From positions 1-23,045 of the IMG/VR virus record IMGVR_UViG_3300045999_002117: a stretch of DNA of 23,045 nucleotides; one strand, given 5' to 3'. Of the stretch, positions 5,239-11,536 are shown one piece after another. Source of the stretch: a virus. The notes beneath the pieces are model-generated. The model saw nothing but the letters and a program-made list of their open reading frames with translations. It was not told where the DNA came from and ran no database searches. The translations under genes were made by a program, and so were the position numbers. Each line of letters opens with the position of its first letter. Position 1 is the stretch's first letter.

Positions 5239-5702
5239 CTAGTACCAGCCTTTCTTCTGAAAATGTTTCCAGGCTCCACATGGAGTGGAATGCCTTCTTG
5301 AGATATAAGACAGCGTAGCAACCAATTGGGCTACTGCACTATCTGACTTCTTCATGCCAAGACTGCTTACTGTGCTGTCTAGCATCTGGCCTATGCCTGA
5401 AGCCGTGCTTGTTGGGTTTTGAGCCTCTGGCTTCCAGGCTGACTCTTTCCCTATTAATTTGGTTAAACATATAAATTGCTTGGGATCAAGCAATTCCTTT
5501 GCTATTTCTCTTGCAGATACCTGCTCTAACAATGGCCTTGGCTCATATATTATTGTTGGTTCTGATCCTGCTTTATCTGTTGTAATTCCTGCTTGAATAA
5601 AAATTGCTAACAAAGTTGCTATTAAAGCCCTTTGCCATAGCTTGTTGTTTTTTGTAATAATAAATCTCCTTTAGTAGTTGAATTGCCCCAACTATTTTTC
5701 AT
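5239..5702 (-). CDS. Lytic transglycosylase (SLT-like), likely made by frameshift
   Basis: The conserved domain (frame 5239-5658) shows the family signature: catalytic glutamate in GKESAW, then NPTSTASGIGQML, and the end SYISRRHSTPCGAWKHFQKKGWY. It cleaves peptidoglycan glycan strands, so it serves in lysis or entry. Upstream in the same frame lies KNNKLWQRALIATLLAIFIQAG, a signal peptide or membrane anchor, but no ATG or GTG. A short frame with an excellent AGGAGG site starts at 5702 (MKNSWGNSTTKGDLLLQK) and is one base out of phase. A -1 slip on the A6 run at 5653-5648 joins the two. Alternatives: an ATT start at 5658, 7 nt from AAAGGAG; a TTG at 5613 lacking a ribosome site; or one A missing from the run by sequencing error. 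Confidence 0.75.
5648..5653 (-). other. A6 run, putative -1 slip site in the transglycosylase gene
   Basis: On the minus strand the run reads CAAAAAAC in the reading TTA CAA AAA ACA. A one-base backward slip, or one extra A, fuses the well-started short frame (5702-5622, 26 codons) to the transglycosylase frame. Without it the short frame ends at TAA 5624-5622. Confidence 0.45.
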
Positions 5703-5748
5703 AGATTTATCCTCCTTTGGTTATTTATTGCTCATATAGTTTATCATA

Positions 5749-6042
5749 CTAGAGTCCATCTCGTATATTGATACTCCAGCATATCTTGCAATAGTCATTA
5801 CGACCATCAACATTCTTGATCTTTTTACCAAAATCTTTTATATCTTTCTTCTTGTTACACTTAATACAGACTTTGCTATCTCTTTGAATATGGTGCCTTA
5901 TGACTTCCGTCCGTTTTTTGTTAAAATAATAATGACTGGCACATGGCCTGCAATAGGATCCATATCCATCGCCATACTTCCTATTAGATTTACTAAAATC
6001 TTCGTAGGGCTTCTTAATGTTACAAATTGCACAATATTTCAT
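5749..6042 (-). CDS. Double zinc-ribbon protein, endonuclease VII-like N-domain
   Basis: A 97-residue protein made of two copies of one ribbon: CAIC ... YCRPC (first half) and CIKC ... YCKIC (second half), each with the K-x(4)-DF and Y-C-x-x-C spacing. The same module forms residues 9-38 of the endonuclease VII at 1871-2542, but the catalytic DHDH domain is absent here. It may bind DNA or RNA, or be a nuclease remnant. The ATG at 6042 has AGGA 4 nt upstream, and the promoter at 6069-6097 gives a leader of only about 20 nt. Confidence 0.65.
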   Translation of the reverse strand: MKYCAICNIKKPYEDFSKSNRKYGDGYGSYCRPCASHYYFNKKRTEVIRHHIQRDSKVCIKCNKKKDIKDFGKKIKNVDGRNDYCKICWSINIRDGL

Positions 6043-6214
6043 AATGTCCTAAATGTCCGTTTTGTACCATTGTACTTGAAGACTTCTACTTTTGCAATCT
6101 ATGACTGGCTCTACAATGCCTCAAACAGGGGTCTGTGGGCTCCATAGAGGCCCTTTCAGAGCTTCCTAGGGTAAAAGTATGGGTATGCACTTTCCAAAGG
6201 CTCCTAGAACGCTC
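6043..6214. other. 172-bp spacer with promoter and GC-richer repeats
   Basis: Between the genes at 5749-6042 and 6215-6484. It contains the promoter at 6069-6097, an imperfect hairpin GGGCTCCATAGAGGCCC, two GCTCCTA copies just after the 6215 stop, and GGGTATGC at 6181-6188. A minus-strand mini-frame (6145-6086, MEPTDPCLRHCRASHRLQK) has AAAGGG 5 nt before its ATG, but I cannot support it as a gene. Confidence 0.4.
6069..6097 (-). promoter_or_regulatory. Sigma-70-type promoter for the double zinc-ribbon gene
   Basis: TTGCAA (6097-6092), 17 bp, TACAAT (6074-6069) on the minus strand. Predicted start near 6062, 20 nt before the ATG at 6042. It probably also drives the transglycosylase downstream. 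Confidence 0.6.
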
Positions 6215-6484
6215 CTAAGCGTAAACTATTTTGAAATTCCACCTTGGGTCAGCATCGTCTCTTCTTTTATAAATAACGGCTCCATGATCATTAACTAATT
6301 TAATTAGATTAGCCTCTTCAGGAGTTATGCAGCGCCTGTCTTTACCAAAGGTTCCAACACGATGCTTATCCCCAGCCTCAGTTGTTGCAAAATTAATGTA
6401 GCAGCCAGAACAAACTTCTACTGACTGAGCAACTATCTCTCCTGTATGTGTATTTCTAAAATGCTTTCCTGGTAATGTATTCAT
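6215..6484 (-). CDS. Hypothetical 89-residue protein, leaderless
   Basis: Not recognised. A protein with a CSGC pair and strand-rich start (FRNTHTGEIVAQSVEVCSGCYINF), then KHRVGTFGKDRRCITPEEANLIKLV. The ATG is 7 nt after the last base of the TACAAT -10 box, so the predicted transcript begins at the start codon and there is no room for a ribosome site. Such leaderless messages are read efficiently in Actinobacteria. The gene stands alone, with a terminator upstream and another promoter downstream. Confidence 0.6.
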   Translation of the reverse strand: MNTLPGKHFRNTHTGEIVAQSVEVCSGCYINFATTEAGDKHRVGTFGKDRRCITPEEANLIKLVNDHGAVIYKRRDDADPRWNFKIVYA

Positions 6485-6490
6485 AAATCT

Positions 6491-6520
6491 ATTGTAAGCT
6501 ATTTAGGAAGATCTTGTCAA
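6491..6520 (-). promoter_or_regulatory. Consensus promoter giving a leaderless transcript
   Basis: TTGACA (6520-6515), 18 bp, TACAAT (6496-6491) on the minus strand; six bases then separate the -10 box from ATG 6484. It starts right after the terminator at 6525-6554. Confidence 0.75.
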
Positions 6521-6524
6521 GAAT

Positions 6525-6554
6525 AGGAAAAAGACCTCAGAACTTAATCTGAGG
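6525..6554 (-). terminator. Intrinsic terminator behind the holin-like genes
   Basis: CCTCAGA (6535-6541), a 6-nt loop, TCTGAGG (6548-6554), with TCTTTTTCC following on the minus strand. It ends the transcript that carries the two holin-like genes. Confidence 0.85.
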
Positions 6555-6627
6555 CCCTTCCTTGTAGATAAATGAACAGACAAATATTGGTGGTTCTGTA
6601 TTAAATCTACATAGCCCTATTCTACTC

Positions 6628-6855
6628 TTATTTCTTTGTTACGCCAAATTCTTTCTCATTAGGCTGTAGTGCCTTTACGAGAGGACCAACGAGCCCTGCC
6701 ACAAATGCGTTTGCTAGAACCTTTGGATCTGTAATTCCAGCCATGTACATAGCAAGTACGGCTGCTGCAGATGCTCTAAGATAAGAGGCTGCTGCTGCTA
6801 GTGCTTGATCTTTGACTGTCTTTTCTTTTAAGTATGCTACTTTTTTTGTTGCCAT
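6628..6855 (-). CDS. Holin-like small membrane protein
   Basis: A 75-residue protein with a basic start (MATKKVAYLKEK), an alanine-rich hydrophobic stretch of about 45 residues that could form one or two membrane helices (AAAASYLRASAAAVLAMY and VLANAFVAGLVGPLVKAL), and a polar charged end. Size, layout and the neighbouring transglycosylase fit a holin that opens the cell membrane for lysis. The start has AAAGGAG at 7 nt. A terminator follows 70 nt after the stop. The name rests on context and topology only. Confidence 0.55.
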   Translation of the reverse strand: MATKKVAYLKEKTVKDQALAAAASYLRASAAAVLAMYMAGITDPKVLANAFVAGLVGPLVKALQPNEKEFGVTKK

Positions 6856-6856
6856 T

Positions 6857-7090
6857 TTATTTCTCCTTTGGTGGTGCTTTTCTTTTAGGTTTTACACCTT
6901 CCGTCATTAAGATTAAGACTATTTGTTCAACCTGTGTCTCTAATCTATCAACGGAATCTCTGAGTGATGTGCCTCCATTTTTATGCAGTTCAGATAGATA
7001 GTGCTTGACTAGCCATCTAATTGATCCTACATAGGCAGTTACTATTGTTGTTACTGCTACTGCTAAGCCTGCCCATTCTACTGGTGTCAC
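6857..7090 (-). CDS. Membrane protein with coiled coil, second holin-like protein
   Basis: A 77-residue protein starting with GTG at 7090 (AGAGG 7 nt upstream, GTGA overlap with the preceding stop). Residues 3-30 form one membrane helix (EWAGLAVAVTTIVTAYVGSIRWLV), followed by a coiled-coil region (LRDSVDRLETQVEQIVLIL) and a basic tail (KPKRKAPPKEK). Single-helix proteins with a cytoplasmic coiled coil beside a holin are often lysis partners in actinobacteriophages. It precedes the other holin-like gene by 1 nt. Confidence 0.55.
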   Translation of the reverse strand: MTPVEWAGLAVAVTTIVTAYVGSIRWLVKHYLSELHKNGGTSLRDSVDRLETQVEQIVLILMTEGVKPKRKAPPKEK

Positions 7091-7791
7091 TCACTTACCT
7101 CTGATTCCCAGAGATGTTTCTCTGCTTGATATTTTTCTTCAAAGTTTAGAACACCACGATAGTCACAGCATTTACAGATTGGTCTGTTATTGCTGTAGTC
7201 TGGTTGTGACCAGTATCCCATCTTGGCTCTAAATTTAAAATCTGATTTCCATGAGTTGTTAGCATGTCCGTCTGGCGTGAAAGCCCAATGATCAGGCTCT
7301 GCAAATTGCATAAATAGTAAATGCACAAACTTGTCTTCATCTTCTGACGGAAACTCTGGTCTCCAGTGCATTGAGTCGTTGCCACAAAAGACAATACAGT
7401 CATTAGGTTGCTCATCATATAGAACATCATCTACTGCTAATTGCCAGTCAACATTTTTATCAATGCAAATGTCTAGAGAATACTGACATGCTGATTGATC
7501 ATAATGCTTCCATAGCTGTGGCTTAATACCATTTTGCTTTTGATATCTTCCAGTGTGGAATCCTGCTCTACGAATAGTGTCAGATCCAAATGTCTTCTTT
7601 GCTAGTTCTAAGAGTTCTGCTTCTGTCTCTGCATCAAAGTGTACTTCTTCTAGCCATCTGCCTGCAACTGTGTGATAGAAATGTGGTCCTTCTGGCCCCA
7701 AGTTCATAGCAAGTAGTTGCTGCTTAATTTTTTCAAACAGCTCAGCTGGTAGGAAGTTCTTGACTGATCTTGTATTTACTTCAGTTTTCAT
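7087..7791 (-). CDS. 2OG-Fe(II) oxygenase-like protein (first paralogue)
   Basis: A 234-residue protein with the double-stranded beta-helix iron site of 2-oxoglutarate-dependent dioxygenases: HYD at 96-98 and a distal H142 in MHWRP. It shares a long pattern with the protein at 10324-10914 (HYD..AC.Y..D.C, then W.L.V, F.G....HWR, EP.HW.F), so the two are paralogues. Phage enzymes of this kind may hydroxylate proteins, sugars or nucleobases; the substrate is unknown. The C-terminus holds CKCCDY, a possible extra metal site. AAAGGAG precedes the start, whose upstream region is shared with the divergent gene at 7828. Confidence 0.7.
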   Translation of the reverse strand: MKTEVNTRSVKNFLPAELFEKIKQQLLAMNLGPEGPHFYHTVAGRWLEEVHFDAETEAELLELAKKTFGSDTIRRAGFHTGRYQKQNGIKPQLWKHYDQSACQYSLDICIDKNVDWQLAVDDVLYDEQPNDCIVFCGNDSMHWRPEFPSEDEDKFVHLLFMQFAEPDHWAFTPDGHANNSWKSDFKFRAKMGYWSQPDYSNNRPICKCCDYRGVLNFEEKYQAEKHLWESEVSE

Positions 7792-7811
7792 GGTGCTCCT
7801 TTGTAAGTATT

Positions 7812-7826
7812 TGCTATACTAGTATA
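7812..7826. promoter_or_regulatory. Extended -10 with 12-bp palindrome, divergent promoter region
   Basis: Plus strand: TGCTATACT (7812-7820), an extended -10 box, ends 7 nt before the ATG at 7828. TATACTAGTATA (7815-7826) is a perfect palindrome, so a TATACT box also faces the minus-strand gene at 7791. No good -35 is visible on either strand. It may be a symmetrical bidirectional promoter or an operator. Confidence 0.6.
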
Positions 7827-7827
7827 C

Positions 7828-8505
7828 ATGTATAGCCAATTTTATTTCTTGCATCTAAATAAGACAATTAATACCTCTGTTGATCTTAATATTATGCATG
7901 GGCTTTATAGGGTTATGGACAGGCACGGCATAGATACTGCTCTTAATTTAAAGCATAACGACCATAATATGTGGCGTAATTTTGAAGATACGACCTATAT
8001 TTTTTCAGTTATTAGAAATCCAGTTGATAGGACTTTAGCTGATTTTACCTATTCTCACATCTTTGACGATTTTCATATAAGAAAAATTTCACCAAATGGA
8101 GTTCATGTTGATGATAATCTTATGCCCTCAATAGATGAATTTGAGAAATGGCTTCATACGATTCATACCCCAAACTATCAATCAAGGGCTCTTCACAATG
8201 GGCTGATGAATATATCACCTGAATTAATTTCAAACAGGGTAAAAAGAATTAATCTGTTGGTCAGAGATAATGCCTTTAATCAAGACAGCAAGCAAAAGCT
8301 ACTTGCCAATAAGATTTTATCTGATCTTAGAATTGAAGAAACTATAAAAACTCCATGGGTTCCAGAGCATTTGTTTGCACAAAGACACGCTGGAGCATTT
8401 TATTACAATAAAATTATTGGAACTTCTTTAGAGGAAGAGATAAAGAAACTTAATTGGTCTGATGTTGATTTATATGATAATGATTCTAACTTTCATCATT
8501 TATAG
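7828..8505 (+). CDS. Sulfotransferase-like protein, the only plus-strand gene
   Basis: A 225-residue protein resembling the Sulfotransfer_2 (carbohydrate sulfotransferase) group. FYFLHLNKTINTS at residues 5-17 corresponds to the 5'-phosphosulfate loop (F-x-H-x-x-K-T). VIRNPVDRTLADF at 61-73 corresponds to the 3'-phosphate motif (R-N/D-P-x-x-R-x-x-S), with the usual serine replaced by alanine. Such enzymes move sulfate from PAPS to sugars or proteins. The phosphosulfate loop begins at residue 5, so the start at 7828 is firm, yet no ribosome site exists and the -10 box ends 7 nt upstream: a leaderless message. The 3' end overlaps the convergent glycosyltransferase gene by 20 bp. Opposite orientation and own promoter suggest a moron acquired separately. 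Confidence 0.6.
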   Translation: MYSQFYFLHLNKTINTSVDLNIMHGLYRVMDRHGIDTALNLKHNDHNMWRNFEDTTYIFSVIRNPVDRTLADFTYSHIFDDFHIRKISPNGVHVDDNLMPSIDEFEKWLHTIHTPNYQSRALHNGLMNISPELISNRVKRINLLVRDNAFNQDSKQKLLANKILSDLRIEETIKTPWVPEHLFAQRHAGAFYYNKIIGTSLEEEIKKLNWSDVDLYDNDSNFHHL

Positions 8506-9460
8506 AGTTAAACACTAAATCATATATTTCCTCATATGACTTACAGTCCCAGGTATCTATATAGTTGTAAGATATATCTTCCAATGAGTTAACAATATCG
8601 TGCTCCCAGTCAAACATGTATACATTATTAGGTCTTACTGCATAAATCTTTGTGCCGTTTTGAGACCAGATTGCGTTATGGAATGAAGTTCCAGTTATTC
8701 CTGCCATATGAGTTGCATTGTGAGCAACCTTTATTTGGTCCTGCAAGAGCATTCCTGACCAAGTTACTATGTAGTATCCTTTATCAATAAAAGCCTGCTC
8801 TATAGCATCCTCTATCCATTCATCAAAATATCTCATTTTAAAATAATTATGAACATGTAGATTTTGCTTTTTTAGATCTTCGCTAACATTTTTCCTACTC
8901 ATGAATATCTTTTTAGGCATAGACTCATCTGTTACCTTGTATTCTCCAAAATATTTGGCTAAAGCCTTAGATACCTGTGGGCAATGATGTTCACTAAAAA
9001 ATGGAAACTGTAGATTAAATAGCAACTTCTGGTTATCCATCATAATTACAAGGTTCTCTATAAAGAAGCTTGTCTCATGTATTTCGTTTCCGTATAAATA
9101 TACTCTTTGATCTCCAAAGTCATTCATGATTTTTTCATTGCAGAAATTTATAATATGAGAGAGTGGATGAGATCCATACACATCTTTACCTGAATGAGGC
9201 TCTATAAAAAATGGCTTTAGGTCTTTAAATATTGATTGGCAATATACAAATCCACCTACATATTCTTTAAGATAATGTCCATATTGTCTACCACCATCTG
9301 AGATTCCCATCCAATATCCAGGCATCTCATAATGCTTTTTGTCTTTTAGATGTGGATTAATCCTTACATTTTTAAATACATAGATTGGAAGTCCTTCATT
9401 CTCTACTGTGGTGACTTCATCATAATATGTCTCATAGTTTAGTAATGGTACTTCAAGCAT
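8486..9460 (-). CDS. GT61-like glycosyltransferase
   Basis: A 324-residue protein of the GT61 (DUF563) type. The C-terminal half carries the pattern of this family: IFMSRKN at 185-191, a helix with GYYIVTWSGM, then QDQIKVAHNATHMAGITGTSFHNAIW (240-265) and the closing strand GTKIYAV. GT61 members add xylose, GlcNAc or other sugars to glycans. It overlaps the radical SAM gene upstream by 8 bp and belongs to the same transcript. The acceptor is unknown; a surface polysaccharide or tail protein is likely. Confidence 0.65.
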   Translation of the reverse strand: MLEVPLLNYETYYDEVTTVENEGLPIYVFKNVRINPHLKDKKHYEMPGYWMGISDGGRQYGHYLKEYVGGFVYCQSIFKDLKPFFIEPHSGKDVYGSHPLSHIINFCNEKIMNDFGDQRVYLYGNEIHETSFFIENLVIMMDNQKLLFNLQFPFFSEHHCPQVSKALAKYFGEYKVTDESMPKKIFMSRKNVSEDLKKQNLHVHNYFKMRYFDEWIEDAIEQAFIDKGYYIVTWSGMLLQDQIKVAHNATHMAGITGTSFHNAIWSQNGTKIYAVRPNNVYMFDWEHDIVNSLEDISYNYIDTWDCKSYEEIYDLVFNSINDES

Positions 9461-10388
9461 CTTTTTTCACCATAAAATTAATATCTATTTTGCATCCCGC
9501 ACAAATACCAGACTTAGGACCATCCTTCTCAAGATGATCTCTCCAAGGCTTATACTTTTCATTTCTGTAGATTTCCCACAATGGAGCATCATTTACATGA
9601 GCCATAATTCCGTTTTTATGCTCAGGAACATCTGATCTTGTGTTGCAACATACCATTACGCTTCCATTGTAATCTATATACATGTTCTTAAAAGGTTGTG
9701 TACATGCTTGTGTTCTTATATATTCTTCGTTGAATCCCGCAACTTTTTTAGTTCTAGTAGTTCCTTCTACGGCAAAGTTTCTTGCTCTCAAGTGTACGAT
9801 AATTCCTTCTATGTGTAGATCATATTCAATTCTTTGATTGTTTACATCAGAAATAACTGTGTATTCAACACCAAGACCTTTAATCTTTTCAAGCATACGC
9901 TTCTTCATCTTAGCGTGGTTATATTGCTCATTATTTGCCAGGTATTGTTGAATAAATAACTCATCAAGGCCTGCGTCTCTAAGGTCATGAATGTAGTCAA
10001 GGGTAACATAGTCACCGTTAGTGTTAGTCCTTAGTTTAGACTTTGGCAAGATTTCCCTTGCTTGAGAGATACGCTTTAGGATAATCTCTCTATAGGCTAA
10101 TGGCTCGTTATACCTACTGTAGGTAATTTCTTTATCGTAGTCTATTTCTGCTAGCTGATTAAGAATTGACAAATACATCTCTTCTGGCATAAGGTTATTA
10201 TCAGAGTGTCTATCTATTATAGAGTTAGGACAGAACCAACACTTCCTGTTACAGTAAGAATATACTTCTATTTCTATAAGTTTTAGCTGCCCTTTAAACC
10301 AGTCTTTTATCATGCATACTCTATTAAAGAGGTGCCATTCCTGTATTATTTGTTCTGTTATATGTATAACCTTTTGATCTGTAGTCAT
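9453..10388 (-). CDS. Radical SAM protein with SPASM-type C-terminus
   Basis: A 311-residue enzyme. CNRKCWFC (C46, C50, C53) is the CxxxCxxC site for the radical SAM [4Fe-4S] cluster, preceded by the first strand LIEIEVYSY. The C-terminal part has further cysteines in SPASM arrangement: C229, CC at 247-248 in the NGSVMVCCNT stretch, and C296 and C299. SPASM enzymes modify peptides, sugars or proteins. An ATG at 10313 (Met26), just after the upstream stop, avoids a 65-bp overlap with the upstream gene and keeps all motifs; neither start has a strong ribosome site. Lying between an oxygenase and a glycosyltransferase, it probably acts on the same product. Confidence 0.85.
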   Translation of the reverse strand: MTTDQKVIHITEQIIQEWHLFNRVCMIKDWFKGQLKLIEIEVYSYCNRKCWFCPNSIIDRHSDNNLMPEEMYLSILNQLAEIDYDKEITYSRYNEPLAYREIILKRISQAREILPKSKLRTNTNGDYVTLDYIHDLRDAGLDELFIQQYLANNEQYNHAKMKKRMLEKIKGLGVEYTVISDVNNQRIEYDLHIEGIIVHLRARNFAVEGTTRTKKVAGFNEEYIRTQACTQPFKNMYIDYNGSVMVCCNTRSDVPEHKNGIMAHVNDAPLWEIYRNEKYKPWRDHLEKDGPKSGICAGCKIDINFMVKKDA

Positions 10389-10914
10389 TTCTTACTTCTT
10401 CTACATAATCAGGACCTTCTGTAAAATACCAATGAGTAGGCTCTACATAATGGAAATAGGCAACACCAATTTTAATATTCTGTTCATTAAGAGTTTCACG
10501 CCAATGTTCCTGCTCTTCGCCAAAGAAACATACTGCTTCATTTTCATTATAATAAAATGGCGTCCCTTCTACAATTAATGGCCATGGATGGCTTTCGTAG
10601 AAACATAAATCTATTGTGTATGTGCAAGCATTTGCATCATAGTGATGATGTAGGCTAGATCCAGTTTTTGTATATTCAGCAAACAAAGCATTTGTTGGAA
10701 CAAGTGTCTCGCTCTTAAATACTTTTCTTGCTAAAGGAAGTAGCATTTCATGATATTTTTTAAGTGTCTCATCATTAGCATCACCAATTAACCATCTTCC
10801 ACATTCATCTATTTGACCATTTCGCATGGTAGGATGATTAAGAAAGTAATCTTTTGCAGCATTAAATTCTTCCTCTGGCAGTACATCAGATATTACAAAC
10901 GCTTCTCTATTCAT
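10324..10914 (-). CDS. 2OG-Fe(II) oxygenase-like protein (second paralogue)
   Basis: A 196-residue protein. The metal site is HYD at 91-93 within LHHHYDANAC and H137 in EEQEHWRE; the region between has the beta-helix pattern also present in the protein at 7087-7791. The N-terminus starts with a strand and helix typical of prolyl-hydroxylase-like folds (FVISDVLPEEEFNAAKDYF). Its substrate is unknown. It follows the DUF6171-like gene after 1 nt and precedes the radical SAM gene, so all are cotranscribed. Similar oxygenases are frequent accessory genes in aquatic phages. Confidence 0.7.
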   Translation of the reverse strand: MNREAFVISDVLPEEEFNAAKDYFLNHPTMRNGQIDECGRWLIGDANDETLKKYHEMLLPLARKVFKSETLVPTNALFAEYTKTGSSLHHHYDANACTYTIDLCFYESHPWPLIVEGTPFYYNENEAVCFFGEEQEHWRETLNEQNIKIGVAYFHYVEPTHWYFTEGPDYVEEVRNDYRSKGYTYNRTNNTGMAPL

Positions 10915-10915
10915 A

Positions 10916-11143
10916 TTACCACTTCCCTATTGGACATTTTGCTTCTTGTAGTTTTGTTTTAAATAACATGTTGCATCCACATTTTTTACATAAAGATGTT
11001 AATTTCATAAACTCTGGGCAGGCCCTACAAGTATTTAGTCTGTTATTAGAGTCTTGTTCAGAAGCAACTGGCGCAGATGGCCTAAGCAAGTCAAGAGGTG
11101 TTACTCCATTTTTTTCTTTATATTTTTTCCAAGGTGTTTCCAT
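10916..11143 (-). CDS. DUF6171-like zinc-ribbon protein
   Basis: A 75-residue protein with a conserved opening (WKKYKEKNGVTPLDLLRP), then C-x2-C (CRAC), PEFMKLTSLCKKCGC and the closing KTKLQEAKCPIGKW. This pattern is widespread in cyanophages and other aquatic phages, where it is annotated only as a conserved domain (DUF6171, from memory). Five to six cysteines make zinc binding likely. It lies at the head of the modification genes; no role has been assigned to the family. Confidence 0.75.
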   Translation of the reverse strand: METPWKKYKEKNGVTPLDLLRPSAPVASEQDSNNRLNTCRACPEFMKLTSLCKKCGCNMLFKTKLQEAKCPIGKW

Positions 11144-11160
11144 TTTCGCCCCTAATTGTT

Positions 11161-11502
11161 TTATTTTGTAAAGTTAGCGTGTCCAAAATATATATTTGGA
11201 TTACTTGCTAAAGCAGACCCAAACTCTGGTGTTGTTGTTAATTGCTCAATCTCTTCATCATTATAGTCAATAAATTTAACAATTGAGCAGTCTTCATTAA
11301 CACATTCAATTGTTTTTGTTTTATTAAATAAGTTCATAAACCAGTCATATGTTTGAATTTTCTTTATCCATTCAATATCACCATCTTCATTTTTTAAATT
11401 AAAGATAATTCCACGAATTCTGTAGGAATCTCCTTCAGCAACAGAGTCTATTAATGCTTGACGGTCTGTTTCTGAAAAGAATATATCATTATCTGTTAGC
11501 AT
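11161..11502 (-). CDS. Hypothetical acidic 113-residue protein
   Basis: Not recognised. Acidic, with several aromatic-rich segments (DIEWIKKIQTYDWFMNLFNKT) and a C-terminal LTTTPEFGSALASNPNIYFG. The start has AAGGAG 4 nt upstream. It is the first gene behind the extended -10 promoter at 11520-11528, hence first in the accessory cassette. It could be a tail accessory protein or a partner of the enzymes that follow; nothing in the sequence decides. Confidence 0.55.
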   Translation of the reverse strand: MLTDNDIFFSETDRQALIDSVAEGDSYRIRGIIFNLKNEDGDIEWIKKIQTYDWFMNLFNKTKTIECVNEDCSIVKFIDYNDEEIEQLTTTPEFGSALASNPNIYFGHANFTK

Positions 11503-11519
11503 AACGCTCCTTTTTTATA

Positions 11520-11528
11520 AGTATAACA
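11520..11528 (-). promoter_or_regulatory. Extended -10 promoter of the accessory cassette
   Basis: TGTTATACT on the minus strand (11528-11520) is a full extended -10 box; no -35 is needed and none is clear. Predicted start about 11 nt before the ATG's AAGGAG site region, so a short leader precedes 11502. It lies right behind the last structural gene. Confidence 0.55.
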
Positions 11529-11536
11529 TAAATCAA

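Noticed and set aside
6086-6190. Possible 34-codon cysteine-containing mini-gene with GTG start
   Set aside because: AGGAG is 10 nt from the GTG, the frame overlaps a good promoter, and no family is recognised; kept only as a note in the spacer.
7146-7430. Alternate minus-strand frame inside the first oxygenase gene
   Set aside because: Lies wholly within the gene with conserved HYD and HWR motifs, has no ribosome site and shows no domain.
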